NCBI GenBank assembly: GCA_902617975.1
Contig: CACMYV010000011.1
Span: 1 to 32,569, forward strand
From: an uncultured Pelagibacteraceae bacterium
Lineage (GTDB): Bacteria > Pseudomonadota > Alphaproteobacteria > Pelagibacterales > Pelagibacteraceae
DNA: 32,569 nt
Reading direction: 5' to 3'
Shown: positions 32,278 to 32,569 of the stretch, one piece after another
How positions within the stretch are numbered: the stretch's first letter is position 1
How the letters are laid out: every line of letters starts with the position of its first letter
Position numbers and translations under genes: made by a program
The notes under the pieces: model-generated
Databases searched by the model: none
Told to the model about the DNA's origin: nothing
What the model saw: the letters and a program-made list of their open reading frames with translations, nothing else

Positions 32278-32569
32278 ATGAAGATAAAACAAATTAACAA
32301 TTTAACAGAATTATTTTTTCATCAATATAATAGAGAAACCAATAAAGATAAAATTTTACTGTCAACTTTGGGCGATAAAAGAAAAAATTATTCTTGGCAA
32401 GAGACACATGATTTAATTAATTTCATTTCTAATGAATTAAGAAAAATAATATCAAAAGGTGACAGATGTTTGTTGATTTCCGAAAATAGACCTGAATGGT
32501 TTATTGCAGACTTGTCTATTATGCTATCAGATGGGATAACAGTTCCAGCTTACACAACTTATGCAGAAA
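32278..32569 (+). CDS. AMP-forming long-chain acyl-CoA synthetase, N-terminal part (3' end outside window)
   Basis: The first 97 residues of an adenylate-forming enzyme. YSWQETHDLINFISNELRK, KGDRCLLISENRPEWFIADL and the region following (SDGITVPAYTTYAE) match the N-terminus of long-chain fatty acid-CoA ligases (FadD15/FAA-like). The AMP-binding core is beyond the window, so substrate and activity are not testable here. The ATG at 32278 lies only 8 nt after the tRNA-Leu CCA, with no room for its own promoter or ribosome-binding site. Confidence 0.87.
   Translation, partial: MKIKQINNLTELFFHQYNRETNKDKILLSTLGDKRKNYSWQETHDLINFISNELRKIISKGDRCLLISENRPEWFIADLSIMLSDGITVPAYTTYAE

Noticed and set aside
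1..32569. CRISPR arrays, rRNA, insertion sequences, prophage or integron features
   Set aside because: None seen: no spaced repeat array beyond the two-copy operator repeat, no transposase or integrase, no rRNA signature.

Overview
This window is chromosomal DNA from a very AT-rich, strongly streamlined alphaproteobacterium. A Pelagibacterales (SAR11)-like organism is the best guess; this is inferred from composition, gene content and gene order, and no search was possible. Genes are packed edge to edge: same-strand pairs share ATGA or TAATG junctions, most gaps are under 60 bp, and four of the five convergent pairs overlap by exactly 4 bp. Alphaproteobacterial order is recognisable in fabI-fabB-fabA next to irr, in ubiE-ubiB-coaBC-dut, in mutM-rpsT-dnaA-dnaN, and in tlpA/argH-lptM-lysA. 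No rRNA, insertion sequence, prophage, CRISPR array or toxin-antitoxin pair was seen.

Layout. 1-1864 (+) is the 3' end of lnt, then metK. 1870-8437 (+) is the transcription/translation operon nusA-infB-rbfA-rpsO-pnp, preceded by a UACG-tetraloop intrinsic terminator only 12 nt before the nusA start. rimP, ylxR, truB and trmB are missing from the places where they often sit. 8453-8995 (+) is a rhodanese-domain protein and an unannotated 50-aa membrane peptide. 8992-11907 (-) is a DUF4149-like membrane protein and fabI, fabB and fabA, which include the anaerobic unsaturated fatty-acid branch. 11981-15919 (+) looks like an iron and oxidative-stress block: irr, katG, a predicted 2OG-Fe(II) oxygenase, a DUF2061-like protein and an unannotated Cys-rich 59-aa protein. 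15946-21054 (-) holds an SH3 protein, a MoeB/ThiF-type enzyme, dut, coaBC, ubiB and ubiE. 21087-25016 (+) holds mutM, rpsT, dnaA and dnaN. 25013-28433 (-) holds plsC, lysA, a newly spotted lptM and argH. 28453-32117 is a mosaic of a TlpA-like thioredoxin, a HIG1-like protein, an esterase, an HNH protein, coq7, dsbB and a YqaA-like protein. The window ends with tRNA-Leu(CAA) and the start of an AMP-forming acyl-CoA ligase.

The most interesting part is 11958-15919. Irr-box-like dyads lie before irr and as a tandem pair overlapping a near-consensus katG promoter. Three Fur-box-like dyads, one matching 17 of 19 positions of the classical E. coli Fur box, lie before the Cys-rich small gene. Together they suggest a compact metal- and peroxide-responsive module in a lineage generally thought to be catalase-poor. 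Functional links here are inference; the motifs themselves are visible in the sequence.
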